A program made the position numbers and the translations under genes. Positions 1-8,019 of a DNA stretch of 26,681 nt are shown in pieces. Below the pieces are notes generated by a model that ran no database searches, was not told the DNA's origin, and saw only the letters and a program-made list of their open reading frames with translations. The stretch comes from an uncultured Clostridia bacterium (lineage in GTDB: Bacteria > Bacillota > Clostridia > Christensenellales > Aristaeellaceae), in NCBI GenBank assembly GCA_934631025.1, contig CAKTXR010000035.1, positions 1 through 26,681 on the forward strand, written 5' to 3'. Position 1 is the stretch's first letter; every line of letters begins with the position of its first letter.

Positions 1-1379
1 ACCGCCTCGTGCCGGCGCAGATAGTTTTCGATCTGTACGGGATAGAGGTTCTCGCCGCCGGTGATGATAACGTCCTTCTTGCGATCGACCAGGAAGATAA
101 AGCCGTCCTCGTCCTCCATGGCCATATCACCGGTCAGGAGCCAGCCGTCTCTGAGCACCTCGGCGGTTGCCTTTTCATCCTTGTAGTAACACTTCATCAC
201 ACCGGGGCCTTTGACGCACAATTCGCCCACGTCGCCGCGTTCGACGGTTTTGCCTGCGGGATCGACAATTTTGACCATCCAGCCGAAGCCGGCCTTGCCG
301 ATCGCGCCGACCTTTTCGACGTTATCCAGCCCCAGATGCACGCAGCCGGGGCCGATGGACTCGCTCAGGCCGTAATTCGTGTCGTACTTATGATGCGGGA
401 AAACGGTCAGCCAGCGCCGGATCAGCGAGGGCGGCACAGGCTGCGCGCCAATGTGCATCAGCCGCCACTGATCGAGCCGGTAATCCGCCGGCTTTATATC
501 GCCGCGCTCGATCGCGTCGAGTATATCCTGTGCCCACGGCACCAGCAGCCAGACAATCGTACAGCCCTCGTCCGAGACGGCGCGCAGAATCCATTCGGGT
601 TTCGTGCCCTTGAGCAACACCGCCCTGCCGCCCGAAATCAGACTGCCGAACCAGTGCATCTTCGCGCCGGTATGATAGAGCGGCGGGATGCAGAGGAACA
701 CGTCGTCCTTCGTCTGACCGTGATGCGCCTGCTCGCAGCGCGCCGAATGAACCAGCGCGCGATGGGCGTGCAATATCGCCTTGGGGAAGCCGGTCGTGCC
801 GGAGGAATAGTAGATCGCCGCATCGTCGTCGTCGGTGACGGCGATATTCGGCGCGTCGGTCGAGCACAGGCCGATCATGTAGTCGTAATTGTCGGCGAAG
901 GTCGGACAGTCCTCACCGACATAGAACAGATGCTTCACCTTGGGAATGAGATCGCAGACGCTCTCCATGCGGCCGGTAAACTCCGGCCCGAAGGCCAGCA
1001 TGGTGCAGTCGGCCTTTTCAAGGCAGTATCTGATCTCCTCCGCCGTATAGCGGTAGTTGAGCGGCACGGCCACCGCGCCCGCCTTCAGGATGCCGAAATA
1101 AATCGGCAGCCATTCGAGCGAATTCATCAGCAGAATGGCGATCTTATCGCCCTTTTTGCAGCCGCGCGTGAGCAGCAGATTGGCGAAGCGATTGGCCTTT
1201 TTGTCAAACTCGCCCCAGGTCATCTCGCGGCGGAACGGTTCGCCCGGCTCGGGCTGCATCAGCGAATACTCGCGCCATGTGATGCGGCTCTCGCTCGTGA
1301 ACTGCGGATTGATCTCCACCAGAGCCGTGTCGTTCGGGTAAAGGGCTGCGTTGCGGACAAGGAACTCGGTAATCGGCAT
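1..1379 (-). CDS. AMP-forming acyl-CoA ligase (FadD-like), 3' end outside window
   Basis: This is a class I adenylate-forming enzyme that would activate a carboxylic acid to the acyl-AMP and then the CoA thioester in the cytoplasm. The first 459 residues are visible; the C-terminal lid domain is cut by the left edge. The phosphate-binding motif YYSSGTTGFPKA lies at residues 190-201 (K200), followed by an adenine-site motif YGLSES and the hinge region GWLLTGDM then DRKKDVIITGGENLYP near residues 430-450. The start is ATG 1379-1377, preceded by GGAGGG. No signal peptide is visible. The gene lies directly behind a T-box leader and its terminator, which is unusual for this family. The sequence resembles long- or medium-chain fatty acid and aryl-acid ligases; the substrate cannot be read from it. 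Family assignment is firm, specificity is open. Confidence 0.9.
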   Translation of the reverse strand, partial: MPITEFLVRNAALYPNDTALVEINPQFTSESRITWREYSLMQPEPGEPFRREMTWGEFDKKANRFANLLLTRGCKKGDKIAILLMNSLEWLPIYFGILKAGAVAVPLNYRYTAEEIRYCLEKADCTMLAFGPEFTGRMESVCDLIPKVKHLFYVGEDCPTFADNYDYMIGLCSTDAPNIAVTDDDDAAIYYSSGTTGFPKAILHAHRALVHSARCEQAHHGQTKDDVFLCIPPLYHTGAKMHWFGSLISGGRAVLLKGTKPEWILRAVSDEGCTIVWLLVPWAQDILDAIERGDIKPADYRLDQWRLMHIGAQPVPPSLIRRWLTVFPHHKYDTNYGLSESIGPGCVHLGLDNVEKVGAIGKAGFGWMVKIVDPAGKTVERGDVGELCVKGPGVMKCYYKDEKATAEVLRDGWLLTGDMAMEDEDGFIFLVDRKKDVIITGGENLYPVQIENYLRRHEA

Positions 1380-1413
1380 GGAATTTCCCTCCTGTATTTT
1401 GCAGAAGGCTATT

Positions 1414-1442
1414 AAAAAGCCCTCTGCAAAGCTGTGCAGAGG
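1414..1442 (-). terminator. T-box-controlled intrinsic terminator
   Basis: On the minus strand CCTCTGCA (1442-1435) and TGCAGAGG (1428-1421) form an 8-bp stem with a six-base loop, followed by GC and TTTTT (1418-1414). The 5' arm overlaps the segment needed for the T-box antiterminator, so uncharged tRNA binding should switch read-through into the ligase gene. Confidence 0.85.
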
Positions 1443-1684
1443 ACGATAAATAACTTACCGCGGTACCACCTCTATTGCCGGCCATGGCCGACCGCTCAGG
1501 CACGGCGCAAAGCGCATATGCCTTTCCGCTGTGACGGGCGAACCCGTTGCGTCCTACTGGCTCTCGCTTTCAGCGCACAACTCGCGGGATGTATTCGCCT
1601 ATCTGACGCTCCGCTGTCTCGCACCGCCCGGCAGCTCTCTTGAGGAGTCGAATCAGACGCTACTTCTTCCCGGTCAACGTCTTT
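1414..1684 (-). promoter_or_regulatory. T-box riboswitch leader, probable tyrosine (UAC) specifier
   Basis: Reading the minus strand, the leader has the Stem I landmarks AGTA, AGAGAGCTGC, a terminal GGTGCGAG and closing CAGC, then GGCGAATACATCCC, where the pattern GAA-XXX-A gives UAC as the likely specifier codon (about 1576-1574). The T-box itself, AGAGGTGGTACCGCG, is at about 1472-1458. Its TGGT variable base U would pair with a discriminator A73, as in tRNA-Tyr. AGAGG of the T-box can pair with CCTCT at 1442-1438 to form the antiterminator, which excludes the terminator hairpin. The class is very likely correct; the Tyr call is inference from alignment by eye. Confidence 0.88.
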
Positions 1685-1690
1685 ATAACC

Positions 1691-1719
1691 ATTATATACG
1701 CTTCATGACCGCTCGTCAA
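1691..1719 (-). promoter_or_regulatory. sigma-A-type promoter of the T-box leader
   Basis: On the minus strand the -35 TTGACG (1719-1714) and a perfect -10 TATAAT (1696-1691) are separated by 17 bases. Transcription would start near 1684, at the beginning of the T-box leader. The promoter begins about ten bases after the stop of the upstream isomerase gene. Confidence 0.8.
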
Positions 1720-1729
1720 GCCCTATTTT

Positions 1730-2608
1730 TCATTCGACCGCCATATGCGGGCGCTCGCAGCCGGCCTCGAGCCGCGCCTGCTCATAATAGCGCCGCATAT
1801 TCTCAAGCCCCAGCGCGTGCGCCGTTTTCATTTCCTCAAGGCCGTCGTATTCCATGGAATACCAGCCGTCGTAGCCCGCGTCGATCAGCTGCGCCATGAC
1901 GCGCCGGAACGGGATCACGCCGTGCCCGATCACCGTGCCGCGCAGATAGTCGCCGCCCAGCGTCTTATACCAGCCGCCGCCCGGATAATCCGCGCGCCCG
2001 TCCTTAAACAGATAGTCCTTCACATGGATGTGCCGAATCAGCGGCGCGAAACGCCCGACGAAATCCCGCGCCTGCTCGCCTATAAAGAGGATATTGCCCA
2101 GATCAGCCACCACGCCCGCCGGACGGCCCAGCGCACGCAGAAAACGCTCGAAACGCCGGATTCCGTTGACGCAGTAGCCCTGATCCTCGTAGACGCACTC
2201 TACTTTCACAGACTGCGCATAATCGAACACAACGCGCGCGTTTTCGGCGGCCTCGTCGATCGCCGCGTCCATATCGCACGGCACGCCTGCCGGCTCCAGC
2301 GCCGGAATCAGCGTATGATGCAGATACGGTATGCCCATCTCCGCGCACACGTCCGCATAACGGCACAGCCTTTCAATCTCGCCCTGCGCCGCCGCGCCCG
2401 TCATGCGCGCCGCCGTGGAAAAGCAGGGCAGCGCCAGCCCCTTCTCCCGCGCGTAATCGCCGACGCGCCGCGCCGCCGGCAGGGACGGCGTTTGCAGCTC
2501 CGCCATGGGATACGGCTCTATGCCCGCCGCCCCCAGTGCGGCGACGTAATCGATCGCCTGCGTCCAGTTCATGCCGCTCGCGCCAAAGCCAAAGACCGAT
2601 GCTTTCAT
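1730..2608 (-). CDS. sugar phosphate isomerase/epimerase (xylose isomerase-like TIM barrel)
   Basis: This 292-residue cytoplasmic protein belongs to the AP-endonuclease-2/xylose-isomerase-like TIM-barrel superfamily, whose members isomerise, epimerise or dehydrate sugars and inositols with a divalent metal. Candidate metal ligands are spaced as expected: E141 (VYEDQG), D169 (VVADLGN), H195 (HIHVKD) and E253 (SMEYDG). The start ATG 2608-2606 has GGGAGGAG seven to ten bases upstream. It is transcribed divergently from the GpsA-like gene, and its 3' end abuts the T-box promoter, so read-through into that leader is possible because no terminator is seen between them. The substrate is unknown; the neighbours suggest carbohydrate catabolism. 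Confidence 0.85.
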   Translation of the reverse strand: MKASVFGFGASGMNWTQAIDYVAALGAAGIEPYPMAELQTPSLPAARRVGDYAREKGLALPCFSTAARMTGAAAQGEIERLCRYADVCAEMGIPYLHHTLIPALEPAGVPCDMDAAIDEAAENARVVFDYAQSVKVECVYEDQGYCVNGIRRFERFLRALGRPAGVVADLGNILFIGEQARDFVGRFAPLIRHIHVKDYLFKDGRADYPGGGWYKTLGGDYLRGTVIGHGVIPFRRVMAQLIDAGYDGWYSMEYDGLEEMKTAHALGLENMRRYYEQARLEAGCERPHMAVE

Positions 2609-2675
2609 ACTGTAAGTCTCCTCCCGTCATGTGTTTTCATCTGTTTCTTTTCTTGTTAAGCGTCCCACCGCGCTG

Positions 2676-2704
2676 TTGCGTTCGCCGCGGATTGGCGTTA
2701 TAAT
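2676..2704 (+). promoter_or_regulatory. promoter of the GpsA-like gene
   Basis: TTGCGT (2676-2681) and a perfect TATAAT (2699-2704) are separated by 17 bases. The start codon follows 38 bases after the -10 box. The site lies in the divergent spacer between the isomerase and dehydrogenase genes. Confidence 0.75.
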
Positions 2705-2742
2705 GAATTCATAGCGTTTGAAAACGAAAGGACAATAAAACC

Positions 2743-3792
2743 ATGAGCATTATTACGATCATCGGCGCGGGCATGATGGGCACCGCCATCGGCTATCCCG
2801 CCGCCGGAAACGGCCACGAGATCCGTCTGGTGGGCACGCCGCTGGACGACGCCATTATCGACCATGCCATCGCCACCGGCACTCACCTGACGATGAAGCG
2901 CCCCATCCCCGCCGGCTTCAAATTCTATCATTTCACGCAACTGGACGAGGCCATGAAGGGCGCCGATCTGGTCATCAGCGGCGTGTCGAGCTTCGGCGTG
3001 GACTGGTTCTCGGACAACATCCTGCCCATCATCCCTGAGGAAATGCCGATTCTGGGCATCACCAAGGGCATGGTCGATCTGCCCGACGGCTCGCTCATCT
3101 CCTATCCCGAGTACTACCGCATGAAGCACCCCGGCCGCAAGATACGTCTAAACGCCGTCGGCGGCCCCTGCACCAGCTATGAGCTGGCCGATCACGATCC
3201 CACCGAGGTCTGCTTCTGCGGCGACGAGCCTGATCTGCTCAAATGGATCAAGAGCCTGTTCGAGTGCGACTATTATCACATCAGCCTGTCCACCGACATC
3301 CGCGGCGTGGAATGCGCCGTCGCCATGAAGAACGCCTACGCGTTGGGCGTTTCGCTGGCCATCGGCCTGTCCGAGCGCATCGAGGGCGTGGGCGGCAGGG
3401 AACACTACAACTCCCAAGCCGCACTGTTCGGGCAGAGCATCCGTGAAATGCGCCGCCTGATCCGTCTTTCCGGCAGCGACGACGACAACATCATCCTGGG
3501 CGCGGGCGATCTGTACGTCACCGTGTTCGGCGGCCGCACCCGCAAGATCGGCACGCTGCTGGGCCGCGGCCTGACCTTCGAGCAGGCCATGGACGAGCTC
3601 AAGGGCGTGACGCTCGAATCCATCGTCATCGCCACCCGCACTGCGCGCGCCGTGCGCCGCCTGATCGAGCTGGGCAAGGCGACCGAAGCGCAGTTCCCGC
3701 TGCTGATGCACATCGACGAGCTGATCAATCAGGGCAAGCCGGTCAACATCCCCTGGAGCAAGTTTGAAACCGAATTCGGCCAGACCGTCTGA
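2743..3792 (+). CDS. NAD(P)-dependent glycerol-3-phosphate dehydrogenase-like protein
   Basis: This 349-residue protein has the two-domain layout of GpsA: an N-terminal Rossmann motif IIGAGMMG (residues 6-13), the ITKGM segment with K108, a C-terminal helical domain with the catalytic-type lysine K196 (AVAMKNAYALG), and GAGDLYVT (253-260), matching the GLGDLxxT block of GpsA. In GpsA the following segment carries an Arg-Asn pair that contacts glycerol 3-phosphate; here it reads R265-T266-R267. The protein may therefore use a different substrate. The start ATG 2743 has GAAAGGA upstream. It has its own promoter and a strong terminator, so it is monocistronic. It is more likely a GpsA-like paralogue than the lipid-biosynthetic GpsA, though this is not proven. 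Confidence 0.8.
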   Translation: MSIITIIGAGMMGTAIGYPAAGNGHEIRLVGTPLDDAIIDHAIATGTHLTMKRPIPAGFKFYHFTQLDEAMKGADLVISGVSSFGVDWFSDNILPIIPEEMPILGITKGMVDLPDGSLISYPEYYRMKHPGRKIRLNAVGGPCTSYELADHDPTEVCFCGDEPDLLKWIKSLFECDYYHISLSTDIRGVECAVAMKNAYALGVSLAIGLSERIEGVGGREHYNSQAALFGQSIREMRRLIRLSGSDDDNIILGAGDLYVTVFGGRTRKIGTLLGRGLTFEQAMDELKGVTLESIVIATRTARAVRRLIELGKATEAQFPLLMHIDELINQGKPVNIPWSKFETEFGQTV

Positions 3793-3811
3793 TATTCTTC
3801 CATATTGTCAG

Positions 3812-3850
3812 AACGCGCCGTCTCATAAAGCATGGGGCGGCGCGTTTTTT
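3812..3850 (+). terminator. intrinsic terminator after the GpsA-like gene
   Basis: CGCGCCG (3814-3820) and CGGCGCG (3838-3844) form a GC-rich stem followed directly by six T residues (3845-3850). The convergent 588-residue gene ends at 3854; the minus-strand side has only a short, interrupted T run, so the hairpin mainly serves the plus strand. Confidence 0.85.
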
Positions 3851-3853
3851 GCG

Positions 3854-5620
3854 TTATTCCGCGATGATTTCCACTTTGTTGAAGTCGTATACGACCGCTC
3901 CGCTCGCGCCGGCGACGCGGATGACGTTCGAGCCGGTCTCGGACTGCGCGTAGGGCGAATCGAACAGCTTATACGGGAAGGCGGGCGACACGCCGTTCAC
4001 CGCGCGCGCCATGCCCTGCATCTCGATCGTGCGGCCGCCGCTCGCATAGGTCAGGCGCATCGTCTCGGGATCGAACGCCACCGGATTTGAGAGTATGCGC
4101 TCGATGAACTGTTCGAGACTGCTCTCCGCGTCCGAAATCTCGATCACAACGCCGTGCTTTTTACCGTCGGACACCAGCTCATAGCGGTCGTTGTCTGGCA
4201 ACATGGGTTTGACGCGCCTGACGCTTTTGTCGGCCTCGGCAATCCAGCTAAAGCCGCTGCTGCCGTAGAGCGCGATATACACGCCGTCATAGGCCGCGAA
4301 CATCCAGTTGCCGCGCTTTTCGACGCGATCCATCACATCGCGGTTCATGTAGGCGTTGATGTAGAAATACTGACTTGCGCCGGTTGTCACGTGCGAATTG
4401 GCCAGCGCGCCGTGATCGCGAATGTCATAGGTGGCCAGAATCACGTTTTTATCGCAGAATGTCTGCGCGCAGCGGCAGTGCAGATCGCCCGTCCATTGGT
4501 TGTGCTCCTTGAAGTCGCCCGGATGATGCACAAACACCTTCGCGCGCGGCTCGCCGACGATCATCGCGTCCATCTCGTGCTGCTCGTGATGCGCATACCA
4601 CTCCTGCGCCGAGCCTTCTGGATAAGGATCCTGCCGGTTGATCGCGCCGATGATATAGCGCGGCGTGACATAGGTGTACTTGCTGATGCGCCCCGGCAGA
4701 ACCGCCTGCGGAATGCAGTGAAGGTGCTTCGATTCCCTATTGACATACGCCATGTTCCGGCCGGTCGCCAGTTCGTAAAGCGCGCGGCGGGGTCTGTAGT
4801 CGCTCATCATGCAGCCGCAGGGCGGGCAGTCGCATTCCGCCTCCCGTTCGCCGCCGAAATAGTAGCCGCTCAGCGTGCCGCCGTGGATGGCGTTGATCGC
4901 CGAGGGCGGATAGATGCGCCCGTGCGCGCCGCCGTACTGAACGCCCACGCTGTCCATGACAACGTCCAGCAGCAGTATGTCGAGCATCATATCGGCCAGC
5001 TTTTTCAGCCGCTCATCCCGCGCAAAGGCGCGCAGCAGCAGCAGGCACTTGAACACCACCGGCATATAGCCGTAGGAATCGAACTCGCCCCAGCCCGCAC
5101 CCGCGCGGTACAATATATAGTTTTTCAGATACGCCTCTTCCCCGTCCAGGAGCTCGCTTCCGCGCCTGCCCAGATAGGAAATCGTCTGATCGGCATAGTA
5201 CATCGCCGCCAGATAGAGCGCCGTGTGATGAAGCAGACGATGGTTTTCCGATTCGTACATGCTCTCAAAGTTCTTTTCGAGGAAGAAACGGTCGATCAGG
5301 CGCTTCGTTTCCGACTCGATCCGGTCGGAAGCGTAATACAGCGCGCCCGCCATGCCCAGTGCCGCAAACGTGCTCTCGCCGCGCGGGTCGCGCCCGTGGG
5401 GATGCGGCTGATCGAACCAGAGCGCCGTGTTGCGCAGCCGTTCGTTGGCCGACGCAAGACTGCGGTTCGCCCACAAATTCAGCGCCGCGTCCTCGCCGTA
5501 AATGTCCGTCTTGTAATCATAGGTATAGCCCAGCGTCTTTTCATCGATGCGGCGTGCGCGGCGCTGTTCAAACGTATTCTCGGCCTGCGCCGCCCTCGCC
5601 TGCGTGTCGGCATAAAACAT
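3854..5620 (-). CDS. uncharacterised 588-residue protein, possibly polysaccharide-lyase-like
   Basis: I do not recognise a specific family. The N-terminal 330 residues are helix-rich, with aromatic and His pairs such as ENHRLLHHTALYLAAMYYAD (about 124-143) and GWGEFDSYGYMP, as in the alpha/alpha toroids of heparinase or alginate lyase-like enzymes. The C-terminal part, from about 350, is beta-rich and resembles a sandwich domain (WTGDLHCRC, AAYDGVYIALYG). A cluster CDCPPCGC near 263-270 is cysteine-rich. No signal peptide or membrane segment is present, so the protein is probably cytoplasmic. The start ATG 5620-5618 has GGAGGA upstream. It lies 19 bases behind the sialidase-like gene and is almost certainly co-transcribed with it, which supports a role in glycan breakdown. 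The lyase resemblance is inference only. Confidence 0.75.
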   Translation of the reverse strand: MFYADTQARAAQAENTFEQRRARRIDEKTLGYTYDYKTDIYGEDAALNLWANRSLASANERLRNTALWFDQPHPHGRDPRGESTFAALGMAGALYYASDRIESETKRLIDRFFLEKNFESMYESENHRLLHHTALYLAAMYYADQTISYLGRRGSELLDGEEAYLKNYILYRAGAGWGEFDSYGYMPVVFKCLLLLRAFARDERLKKLADMMLDILLLDVVMDSVGVQYGGAHGRIYPPSAINAIHGGTLSGYYFGGEREAECDCPPCGCMMSDYRPRRALYELATGRNMAYVNRESKHLHCIPQAVLPGRISKYTYVTPRYIIGAINRQDPYPEGSAQEWYAHHEQHEMDAMIVGEPRAKVFVHHPGDFKEHNQWTGDLHCRCAQTFCDKNVILATYDIRDHGALANSHVTTGASQYFYINAYMNRDVMDRVEKRGNWMFAAYDGVYIALYGSSGFSWIAEADKSVRRVKPMLPDNDRYELVSDGKKHGVVIEISDAESSLEQFIERILSNPVAFDPETMRLTYASGGRTIEMQGMARAVNGVSPAFPYKLFDSPYAQSETGSNVIRVAGASGAVVYDFNKVEIIAE

Positions 5621-5639
5621 GGCTCTGTTCCTCCAAATA

Positions 5640-6713
5640 TTACAGATCGATTTTCCGGATGCTCAGCCGCGCCAGACACGCCCCTTCCTCCGACCCGCCG
5701 CTGCAATAGGCCGCCAGCAGCGCGTTGTCCCGCGTAAAGAACAGCGCCGTATAGCAATAGCCGTGGCCCTCTTCCTCCTCAATGATCTCAGGCTCGCTCC
5801 ACGACGCGCCGTCGTCGTCGCTGTATGCCATGACCAGCGGCGTGCGTCCCCAGCCCGCGCTCGATTTTGCGCGGCCGTTGTACTCGGGGATCGGATTCCA
5901 CACCGCGTACAGCCGCCCCGAGGGATGCCGCGTCATGCTCATGGGCGATACGGGCGACGTAAAGCGCGAGGGCTGCGCCGCCGTCCAGTGAAGCCCTCCG
6001 TCGAGGGAAAACGTCTCATACTGAAAGCCCATGTCCGTGCGATAAAAGCCCCACAGCACGCCGTTTCGTTTCTCGATCACGCCCGGCTCCTGAAGGCCGG
6101 TTTTCGAGCCGGTGAAGGGCGGGAACACCACATCATTCGCCGGCAGCCAGCTTTCACCGTCGTCGTCCGAATAGACCCACACGCCCGAGGCGCGATAGTC
6201 GATATGCGCGTCCTCGCCGCTCTTTGCGCGCCCATCGGCGCGGTGAAAGGCCAGCGGCAGTATCAGCCGCCCGCTCGTGAGGCGGATGACGCGCGCGTTG
6301 TTGACCACATAGTGCCCCTGCCCGATGTTTTCAAGGCAGTCGACGCGCTTATAGAACGTCTTTCCCTCGTCGGCCGAACGCGAAAGATAGATGCGATAGA
6401 TCTGCGGCGGCTCCTTCGCGATACACAGCGCACCCAGATCGCCGTTTTCCATGCGCAGAAGCGACAGACTCATGATGTTCTTCACGCCGAACGACGCGGC
6501 CGAGAGCATGACCTCCGGCTGCGTCCACGTCTCGCCCTCGTCGCGGGAGATGCAGTACACGATGTCCGACGGCGCGTCGTCGAACCACGCGCCCGTAAAG
6601 CGGCTGTAGGCGAACATCAGCGCGCCGTCCTTCATGCGCAGAAACGCGCCCTCGCTGTGCCGCGTATAAACGCCGTCCGGCCTGAAGAGCGCCGTCAATC
6701 GTCCCTTTTCCAT
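5640..6713 (-). CDS. sialidase-like (BNR/Asp-box) beta-propeller protein
   Basis: This 357-residue protein has five Asp-box motifs: SRDEGETW (56-63), SRSADEGKTF (111-120), SDDDGESW (182-189), SLDGGLHW (236-243) and SDDDGASW (298-305). That is the repeat pattern of six-bladed sialidase-type propellers. E209 in QEPG and several conserved arginines could be active-site residues, but the full GH33 arginine triad cannot be assigned by eye, so a sialidase activity is not certain. There is no signal peptide, suggesting action on imported, cytoplasmic substrates. The start is the second ATG (6713-6711), placed 8 bases from GGAGG; an ATG five bases upstream is out of frame. It leads a two-gene operon with the 588-residue protein. 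Confidence 0.82.
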   Translation of the reverse strand: MEKGRLTALFRPDGVYTRHSEGAFLRMKDGALMFAYSRFTGAWFDDAPSDIVYCISRDEGETWTQPEVMLSAASFGVKNIMSLSLLRMENGDLGALCIAKEPPQIYRIYLSRSADEGKTFYKRVDCLENIGQGHYVVNNARVIRLTSGRLILPLAFHRADGRAKSGEDAHIDYRASGVWVYSDDDGESWLPANDVVFPPFTGSKTGLQEPGVIEKRNGVLWGFYRTDMGFQYETFSLDGGLHWTAAQPSRFTSPVSPMSMTRHPSGRLYAVWNPIPEYNGRAKSSAGWGRTPLVMAYSDDDGASWSEPEIIEEEEGHGYCYTALFFTRDNALLAAYCSGGSEEGACLARLSIRKIDL

Positions 6714-6759
6714 GCCATATCCTCCGTCTGTCGTTGATTCATCATTGATTTCATGTTAT

Positions 6760-6788
6760 ATAATAGCGCATTCAGCGCCGCAAATCAA
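6760..6788 (-). promoter_or_regulatory. promoter of the sialidase-like operon
   Basis: On the minus strand TTGATT (6788-6783) and TATTAT (6765-6760) are separated by 17 bases, about 47 bases before the start codon. It is divergent from, and about 60 bases away from, the promoter of the kinase operon. Confidence 0.6.
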
Positions 6789-6844
6789 GAGCAATCGACA
6801 CTTTTGCGGCGTTTTTCGCCTGCGCCGCGGTTTCGTTTTGCGCG

Positions 6845-6873
6845 TTGACAGTTTCCGCTCGAAATGCTATACT
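6845..6873 (+). promoter_or_regulatory. strong promoter of the kinase / acetate-kinase-like operon
   Basis: A consensus TTGACA (6845-6850) and TATACT (6868-6873) are separated by 17 bases. Transcription should begin near 6880, leaving a leader of roughly 64 bases. The TTG of the -35 box is therefore not a start codon, although the frame is open there. Confidence 0.85.
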
Positions 6874-6943
6874 GAACCAGAACGTTATGCGGATTCTCAC
6901 GCCGATCCGACGCGACCATATTATAATGAAGGGATTTTTGCCC

Positions 6944-7996
6944 ATGCTGCGCGCGCTTCTTACCTCTCATCTCCGGCGCTATCCGAAAATGCAGGCGGCC
7001 GACTGCGCCAAGCTGATCTATCAGTCCGCTTTCGCCGGCGGCCACCTTATTCCATCGCCCGAATACGCCCTGAACCGACTGAAGTCTGAATGGGACGCTT
7101 CCGCGCCCGGCCGCTATGTCCCGCTCCTCGAACCGGTCGGAAACGGCGTGTCGCGGCTGTACATCGAACCTGCGCGCCGCATGGGCCTGCGCCCTGAAAC
7201 GGTCAATGCGCTGTTTGTGCAGACCTCGGTCTGTTTCAAAAAAAACGCCGCGCTGTTTGAGCAGGAAATGGCCGAAGCCGCCGCCATGGCCGACGAGGGG
7301 CTGCTGCCCTTTTCCGGCGACGAGCTGCGCACGCTGGCGGACGACTGCCGCAAAACAGACTTTGCCCCGTTCAGCCACAGTGCCGTCTATCGCGACGCTT
7401 ACGTGCCCGCCTACCGGCTTGTTTTAGACCAAAGTCTGCGTTCTCTGGCCGTGTTTGCGGCCGTCGACGCGCTGCTGAGCGAAAAGGGCTGCGCCCGCGT
7501 AGCCATCGACGGATGCAGCGGCTCGGGCAAGAGCACGCTGGGGCAGCTCCTTGGCGACATTTACGGCGCGCAGCTGTTCCACATGGACGATTTCTTCCTG
7601 CCGCACGAGCGCAAAACGCCGGAGCGGCTGGCCGAGCCGGGCGGCAACGTCGATTACGAGCGCTTCCAGAGCGACGTGCTCGACCATCTGGACGAAGAGC
7701 GCTTCTCCTATCGCCCCTATGTCTGCCACGAGGGCGCGCTGGGCGGGGCGATCACCACTGAAAAACGGCCCGTTCAGATTGTCGAGGGCAGCTACAGCCA
7801 GCATCCCAAGCTGAACGGGCGCTACGACCTGCGCGTTTTCCTCACGCTGAGTCCCGAAGCGCAGAGCGCGCGCATCCTGAAGCGCAACGGCGCGACCATG
7901 CACGCGCGCTTCATGAACGAATGGGTGCCGCTGGAAAACCGCTATTTCGAAGTGTTTCACATACTGTCTCAGGCCGACATCGTCTACTGGGGCTGA
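6944..7996 (+). CDS. two-domain P-loop kinase, uridine kinase-like C-terminus
   Basis: The C-terminal half (about residues 183-350) is a uridine/pantothenate kinase-like P-loop domain with Walker A GCSGSGKST (190-198), an acidic MDDFF (214-218) like the HDxYY region of uridine kinases, and VEGSY (280-284) at the expected Walker B position. It would phosphorylate a small cytoplasmic metabolite. The N-terminal 160 residues form a separate helical domain of unknown role, with conserved-looking GGHLIPSPE and HSAVYRDAYVPAYRLV segments. The start ATG 6944 is chosen because GAAGGG lies nine bases upstream; upstream in-frame ATGs at 6887 and 6926 lack a site. It is first in an operon with the acetate-kinase-like gene 23 bases downstream. 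The substrate is unknown. Confidence 0.83.
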   Translation: MLRALLTSHLRRYPKMQAADCAKLIYQSAFAGGHLIPSPEYALNRLKSEWDASAPGRYVPLLEPVGNGVSRLYIEPARRMGLRPETVNALFVQTSVCFKKNAALFEQEMAEAAAMADEGLLPFSGDELRTLADDCRKTDFAPFSHSAVYRDAYVPAYRLVLDQSLRSLAVFAAVDALLSEKGCARVAIDGCSGSGKSTLGQLLGDIYGAQLFHMDDFFLPHERKTPERLAEPGGNVDYERFQSDVLDHLDEERFSYRPYVCHEGALGGAITTEKRPVQIVEGSYSQHPKLNGRYDLRVFLTLSPEAQSARILKRNGATMHARFMNEWVPLENRYFEVFHILSQADIVYWG

Positions 7997-8019
7997 CAAA
8001 ACCTGAAAGGAACATCCGC

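Noticed and set aside
9..1415. Plus-strand open frame of 468 codons at the left edge
   Set aside because: The opposite strand carries an intact acyl-CoA ligase with all family motifs and a T-box-controlled start; this frame is its shadow and runs into the T-box terminator region.
4154..5737. Plus-strand open frame of 527 codons opposite the 588-residue gene
   Set aside because: No ribosome site or promoter, and the Arg/Ala/Val-rich translation lacks fold-like periodicity. The minus-strand frame has a good start site and operon spacing.
6845..6943. Upstream extension of the P-loop kinase to a TTG at 6845 or ATG at 6887/6926
   Set aside because: The TTG is the -35 box of the promoter, 6887 lacks a ribosome site and lies next to the transcription start, and the best GAAGGG spacing serves the ATG at 6944.
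7921..8019. Upstream in-frame extension of the acetate-kinase-like gene
   Set aside because: It would overlap the end of the kinase gene, and the canonical family N-terminus MNILICNAGSTS begins at 8020 with a GAAAGGA site.
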